Part shown: positions 60,835-64,000 of the stretch, in pieces | How the letters are laid out: each line of letters starts with the position of its first letter | How positions within the stretch are numbered: position 1 is the stretch's first letter | From: a virus | Direction: 5' to 3' (one strand) | Length of the DNA stretch: 64,000 nt | IMG/VR virus record: IMGVR_UViG_3300013004_000041 | Span: 1 to 64,000 of that record | Position numbers and translations under genes: made by a program | The notes under the pieces: model-generated | The model's input: only the letters and a program-made list of their open reading frames with translations | What the model was told of the DNA's origin: nothing | The model's database searches: none

Positions 60835-61350
60835 TTAGGCTAGTCCAGCCTTCAATGCTCCCCATGTTCCATTGCCTTTTGCTTGAATAACAATTACACC
60901 AGTTGTAGGGTTTGAAACAGCAACAATTCCAATGGCCCCACCAACGACGGTATCTGTAAGAGAACCAGAAGAATCTACATATAATAATTCTCCTACAGAA
61001 AAACCACTAGTATTAACATTTGTTAAAACGCCAGCAACTACCACTTCTCCACTTGCACCATCTGTCAATGATGTTTTTGTCAACCCAAGAAATGGATAAT
61101 TATCTGATAGTGATGATGTAAATAATTCTATTTGAGTTTTATTATTAATGTGACCTACAGCATAGACTGGCTTTGCTGCGCCTATTGTTGATCCTGAATT
61201 ATTTATTACTTTTACCCGCACATTTGACGCATCAAGAGAAGCAATAGCATCGTCAACATCGTCTGCTAATTTTTTAATATCATTATGCACATTAACAGAG
61301 TCAGTTGCCTGTGGATAAGTTAGACCATAGTTATTAGTTATTTCAGCCAT
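60835..61350 (-). CDS. Structural protein of the fibre cluster (171 aa)
   Basis: The ATG at 61350 is chosen over a TTG two codons upstream because TGATATAAT ends eight bases before it, so the mRNA starts at the ATG. It encodes 171 residues: a helical N-terminus (VHNDIKKLADDVDDAIASL) that could trimerise, and a beta-rich C-terminal part (VRVKVINNSGSTIGAAKPVY, later TTGVIVIQAKG) like capsid-decoration or fibre-head domains. It is the first gene left of the divergent promoter. Confidence 0.65.
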   Translation of the reverse strand: MAEITNNYGLTYPQATDSVNVHNDIKKLADDVDDAIASLDASNVRVKVINNSGSTIGAAKPVYAVGHINNKTQIELFTSSLSDNYPFLGLTKTSLTDGASGEVVVAGVLTNVNTSGFSVGELLYVDSSGSLTDTVVGGAIGIVAVSNPTTGVIVIQAKGNGTWGALKAGLA

Positions 61351-61358
61351 AGACAAAT

Positions 61359-61367
61359 ATTATATCA
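61359..61367 (-). promoter_or_regulatory. Leftward extended -10 promoter (TGATATAAT) of the divergent pair
   Basis: TGATATAAT on the minus strand, eight bases before the ATG at 61350. It lies next to the -35 of the rightward promoter (61372-61377), so the two polymerases would compete or be co-regulated. Confidence 0.6.
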
Positions 61368-61371
61368 TTGT

Positions 61372-61401
61372 TTGACTATATGTCCCAAATTGTGTTATAC
61401 T
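61372..61401 (+). promoter_or_regulatory. Rightward promoter of the lysozyme gene (-35 and -10)
   Basis: TTGACT (61372-61377), an 18-base spacer, and TGT-TATACT (-10 at 61396-61401, with the TG extension). It is the only clear two-box promoter in the window. Expected start near 61408, giving a leader of about 50 bases with a hairpin and an AAGGAGG site. Confidence 0.75.
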
Positions 61402-61411
61402 AAGAAGTAAC

Positions 61412-61436
61412 ATGGCACCCTTTAACAAGGTGTCAT
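61412..61436 (+). promoter_or_regulatory. Leader hairpin before the lysozyme gene
   Basis: ATGGCACC (61412-61419) pairs with GGTGTCAT (61429-61436), eight pairs with one G-U, loop of nine. It lies between the promoter and the ribosome site (61446-61452), and no T-run follows. It may stabilise the RNA or control translation. Confidence 0.55.
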
Positions 61437-61457
61437 TCCGTTTCTAAGGAGGAAACT

Positions 61458-62021
61458 ATGATGAACTTTATGAATAATAACAGGCAAATCATTGGCACAC
61501 TCAGCATATTAGCAATGTTTGGCGTTTGGTCAAATGCCGCTAATGCTTCTGAAAACCGATTAGACGATAGTAAAAATATCGTGCTGCAAGAAACAATAGA
61601 GGCCACGAAAGTGGCCAAAAGTGTTTCTGAGGCTAAAGAAGATCAGTTAGAAAAATATAAAAATGCTGTAAATCTATCTGACAAAGAACTTAAAAATCTA
61701 CTATATTTAGTAGGTTTTGAAGGTCAAAAACTAAGAGAGGCTTGGGCTATTGCTAAGAAAGAATCTGGCGGTAGACCAATGGCGTTAAACCTTAGTAAAA
61801 GAACTGGAGATAGTTCTTATGGCTTATTTCAAATAAATATGATTGGCGACCTTGGTCCTGAGCGTAGAGATAAGTTTAAATTAGAATCAAACTACGAGTT
61901 ATTTAATCCAGTATTAAATGCTCAAATTGCATTTCACATGTCAAACGGCGGTGAAAATTGGATTGCCTGGAAGGGCATCACTCCAAGAACAAAAAGTCTA
62001 ATGTCTAATTTTCCACATTAG
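61458..62021 (+). CDS. Exported lysozyme/lytic transglycosylase-like enzyme
   Basis: A 187-residue protein, the only recognised plus-strand gene. Residues 1-30 form a signal peptide (NNNRQ, hydrophobic core, ending ANAANA). Residues about 35-75 are a charged helical linker. Residues about 80-187 fit a lysozyme-like fold: catalytic E102 in AKKESGGRP, followed by SSYGLFQINM and later GENWIAW, as in Rpf/SLT-type domains. It would cut peptidoglycan outside the membrane. Two ATGs (61458, 61461) follow AAGGAGG; either may be used. It ends convergently with the oxygenase gene (17-base overlap). Confidence 0.85.
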   Translation: MMNFMNNNRQIIGTLSILAMFGVWSNAANASENRLDDSKNIVLQETIEATKVAKSVSEAKEDQLEKYKNAVNLSDKELKNLLYLVGFEGQKLREAWAIAKKESGGRPMALNLSKRTGDSSYGLFQINMIGDLGPERRDKFKLESNYELFNPVLNAQIAFHMSNGGENWIAWKGITPRTKSLMSNFPH

Positions 62022-62721
62022 TATTTTCCCATAAGTGTTTTTCTTTTTGATATCTTTCTTCAAATTCTAAAACACCACGGTAATCACAGCATGGGCATAT
62101 TGGTCTTCCGTCGGAATAATCTGGCTGAGACCAATATCCCATTCTGGCCCTAAATCTAAAGTCTGCCTCATGTCCATGCTTATCAAAACCAGCCTTTCCG
62201 CCTTCTGTAAAAAACCAATGGTCTGGCTCCGCAAATTGCATAAACAATAATGTTACATAGTCATCTTCGTTATCGCTTGGGTATGGAGTTCTCCAATGAA
62301 GCATATCATTTCCAGAAAATAACACACAACTATTAGGCTCTTCTTCAAACTCTTGATCTTCAACAACAAGTTTCCAATCTACAGTTTTCTCAATACAAAT
62401 ATCTAAAGAATATTGACAAGCAGACTGATCCCAATGCTTCCACAATTGTGGCTTAATTCCATTTTGCATTTGGTACCTTGCTGTATGAAAGCCTGCACGT
62501 TTTAAGTTTGGATTATTAAATGTTTTTCTTGCTATATCTAAGATTTCTTTTTCTGTTTCTTCATCAAAATGAATTTCTGTAAGCCATCTACCAGCAACGG
62601 TATGATAGAAATGATTTCCGTCTGGTCCCATATTTTTATCTAATATTTGCTTTTTAACATTGCCAAACATATGCGGTGGCAAAAAATTTTTAATAGCGAT
62701 TGGGCTAGTTATTGATGACAT
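62005..62721 (-). CDS. 2OG-Fe(II) oxygenase-like protein with C-terminal Cys cluster
   Basis: A 238-residue protein. The metal triad is visible: H96-W-D98 in QLWKHWDQSACQYSLDI and H142 in DMLHWRTP. The C-terminus adds EPDHWFFTEGG and a PICPCCDYRG cysteine cluster that could hold zinc. It is a paralog of the next gene upstream. The ribosome site is AGGAG. It would hydroxylate a protein, sugar or lipid head group. Confidence 0.8.
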   Translation of the reverse strand: MSSITSPIAIKNFLPPHMFGNVKKQILDKNMGPDGNHFYHTVAGRWLTEIHFDEETEKEILDIARKTFNNPNLKRAGFHTARYQMQNGIKPQLWKHWDQSACQYSLDICIEKTVDWKLVVEDQEFEEEPNSCVLFSGNDMLHWRTPYPSDNEDDYVTLLFMQFAEPDHWFFTEGGKAGFDKHGHEADFRFRARMGYWSQPDYSDGRPICPCCDYRGVLEFEERYQKEKHLWENTNVEN

Positions 62722-63265
62722 TATTACTCCTATTTTGTTCTCTTATTTTTTCAACATACCCTGGGCCTTCTGTAAAAAACCAATGGTCTGGCTCTACATA
62801 ATGAAAAAACACTACACCAATTTTATCATAATTATTAACTTTAGTATCTCTCCAATGCTCGTACTTTTCACCCATAAACATAACTGCCTCATTTGGCTCT
62901 GCCAAAAATTCAACACCATCTACAAATATTCCCCATGGCTCATTTTGATACAGAACTAGGTCTAGGGTATATGTACATGCATTGGCATCCTTGTGTCTAT
63001 GTAAACTAATAGTTTCTGATGAATATTCAGCAAAAAGAGAGTATGAAGGAAGGGCTGTTTCTGTTCCAAAAAACTCCCTTACTTTTGGCAATAATATATT
63101 ACTATATTCTTTTAGTATTGACTCTGACCCATCACCAAGTAGTTTTCTGCCAAACTCGTCTGTTCCTATTCTAGACAATAGTTCATGATTTTTAAAATAT
63201 TCACAGATTCTATTAAAGTCTTCTGGGCTAAGAGCATTTTTTATAATTCCTAACTCTTTATTCAT
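62705..63265 (-). CDS. 2OG-Fe(II) oxygenase-like protein (paralog)
   Basis: A 186-residue protein with H91-K-D93 in LHRHKDANACTYTLD, the distal H137 in KYEHWRD, and the same EPDHWFFTEG ending as its neighbour, but no Cys cluster. The two overlap by 17 bases and come from a duplication. It lies downstream of a glycosyltransferase, so sugar or surface modification is plausible. Confidence 0.8.
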   Translation of the reverse strand: MNKELGIIKNALSPEDFNRICEYFKNHELLSRIGTDEFGRKLLGDGSESILKEYSNILLPKVREFFGTETALPSYSLFAEYSSETISLHRHKDANACTYTLDLVLYQNEPWGIFVDGVEFLAEPNEAVMFMGEKYEHWRDTKVNNYDKIGVVFFHYVEPDHWFFTEGPGYVEKIREQNRSNNVINN

Positions 63266-64000
63266 TTATATACCTCTTCATATTTCCAGAAAAATAATGA
63301 TGTATAAAGACATCATCTTTATTTGTTGTATCAAAGTCTGTACCTAAACATATATCTTTATCTTCAAAATACTCATATTTTATATTGCTTTGACGAATAT
63401 TATAATATGCAGCATATTGAGAAACATTCCAGAAGAAGATGTGATCTGTATTTGAATTAAGGCTACTAAAAATTTTATCTGTAAAATTATTAATTGTATC
63501 TATCCACAGTAGTTCAAAGTCTTTTAAGATTTTATTTATTTCTGTTTTACTTAATATCATTTGTCCATCATTGATTCCTGGATTTATATTAAGACTCTTT
63601 ATAAAATTTTGAACAACGCCGTCGTTAAACTCTTTTTTAAAATAACACATGTCCTTATTGTATTTATTTAATAATTCTATTGGACTTTTATAAAAAATAG
63701 TATCTGTATCTAAAAATAAAACTCTATCATATTCATGCTGTTTGATAAAATTTAAAATATTTATCCATCTATGATGAAGCCAAATGTTCCATGGATGAAC
63801 TGGAACTTTATTGCTCCATCTTTTAAAAACCTCATCATTGTTAAAATCAATAAGAATAACTTTATTATCTATAAAAAACTGGTCTATAATTTTTGTTTTA
63901 GATGATATGTAAACAAAAATATCAATATCTGAAAACTTTCTTATTGAAGATATGGAATGTTTCAATTGTTTATAGTTATGATGAACTGATGGATTGTCTT
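63258..64000 (-). CDS. Glycosyltransferase, GT8-like (5' end cut by window)
   Basis: The frame is open to the window edge, so the N-terminus lies outside; a TTG at 63965 need not be the start. The visible part has the DxD motif in DRVLFLDTDTIFYKSP, a WNIWLHHRW segment, and a late IHHYFSGNMKR, as in GT8-type enzymes that transfer hexoses from UDP- or GDP-sugars. It is linked to the oxygenase-like gene by an 8-base overlap. Confidence 0.75.
   Translation of the reverse strand, partial: DNPSVHHNYKQLKHSISSIRKFSDIDIFVYISSKTKIIDQFFIDNKVILIDFNNDEVFKRWSNKVPVHPWNIWLHHRWINILNFIKQHEYDRVLFLDTDTIFYKSPIELLNKYNKDMCYFKKEFNDGVVQNFIKSLNINPGINDGQMILSKTEINKILKDFELLWIDTINNFTDKIFSSLNSNTDHIFFWNVSQYAAYYNIRQSNIKYEYFEDKDICLGTDFDTTNKDDVFIHHYFSGNMKRYINE

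Noticed and set aside
3-64000. Integrase, excisionase pair or repressor of a temperate phage
   Set aside because: No recombinase of tyrosine or serine type was found. The HTH proteins are too generic to claim a lysogeny switch.
3-64000. tRNA genes
   Set aside because: Gaps between genes are too short and no cloverleaf-like sequence was seen, though I could not run a scan.

Overview
The window is a continuous piece of a tailed double-stranded DNA phage (siphovirus type). By eye it is about one-third G+C and very densely packed. All recognised genes run on the minus strand except one exported lysozyme-like gene near 61.5 kb. Most genes overlap by 1, 4 or 8 bases or are separated by a few bases. 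Both window ends cut through genes. The host is most likely a low-GC actinobacterium, perhaps a freshwater planktonic lineage. This is inferred from an actinobacterial-style 3Fe-4S ferredoxin, a PASTA domain in a virion protein, a B12-dependent ribonucleotide reductase, many TGN-TATAAT promoters placed so that the mRNA would start on the ATG, and actinophage-like structural genes. The host is not proven by the sequence.

Layout in transcription order (right to left). 64.0-62.0 kb: a glycosyltransferase and two paralogous 2-oxoglutarate oxygenase-like proteins. 62.0-61.4 kb: the lone plus-strand lysozyme with a divergent promoter region. 61.4-55.7 kb: fibre, baseplate and appendage proteins. 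55.6-48.9 kb: a gapless operon starting with a PASTA / His-Tyr-Gly repeat / Hint-domain protein and continuing through three unknowns (two of them DUF6065-like paralogs), an oxygenase-like protein, a membrane-anchored protein, a ferredoxin, a tiny zinc protein, a GT2 glycosyltransferase and an NAD-dependent sugar epimerase. 48.8-46.8 kb: class II ribonucleotide reductase. 46.8-33.5 kb: a large LamG-like protein, portal, maturation protease, major capsid, head-tail connectors, major tail protein and two tail-assembly chaperones. 33.5-16.3 kb: a tape measure in two overlapping reading frames, then tail-tip proteins. 16.3-3.3 kb: replication and recombination (helicase, primase, SSB, DnaE polymerase, RecA, PD-(D/E)XK nucleases, RuvC) with a flavin-dependent halogenase inserted. 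3.4-0.6 kb: small regulators and the terminase. 0.6-0 kb: a secreted surface-type protein.

The genes describe a phage that brings its own replicase, recombinase and nucleotide supply, builds a long-tailed virion, and carries an unusually large set of modification enzymes (halogenase, oxygenases, ferredoxin, glycosyltransferases, epimerase). The observations I rate highest are: an in-frame amber codon between the ATPase and nuclease halves of the terminase large subunit; the PASTA-repeat-Hint virion protein heading an operon of modification genes; a kinase-like insert in the tape measure; and a recurrent leaderless-promoter motif. TAG is used as an ordinary stop in at least five other genes, including a TAGTAG tandem, so genome-wide TAG recoding is unlikely. 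No tRNA, CRISPR array, integrase or transposase was recognised. There is no gene-free stretch longer than about 110 bases.
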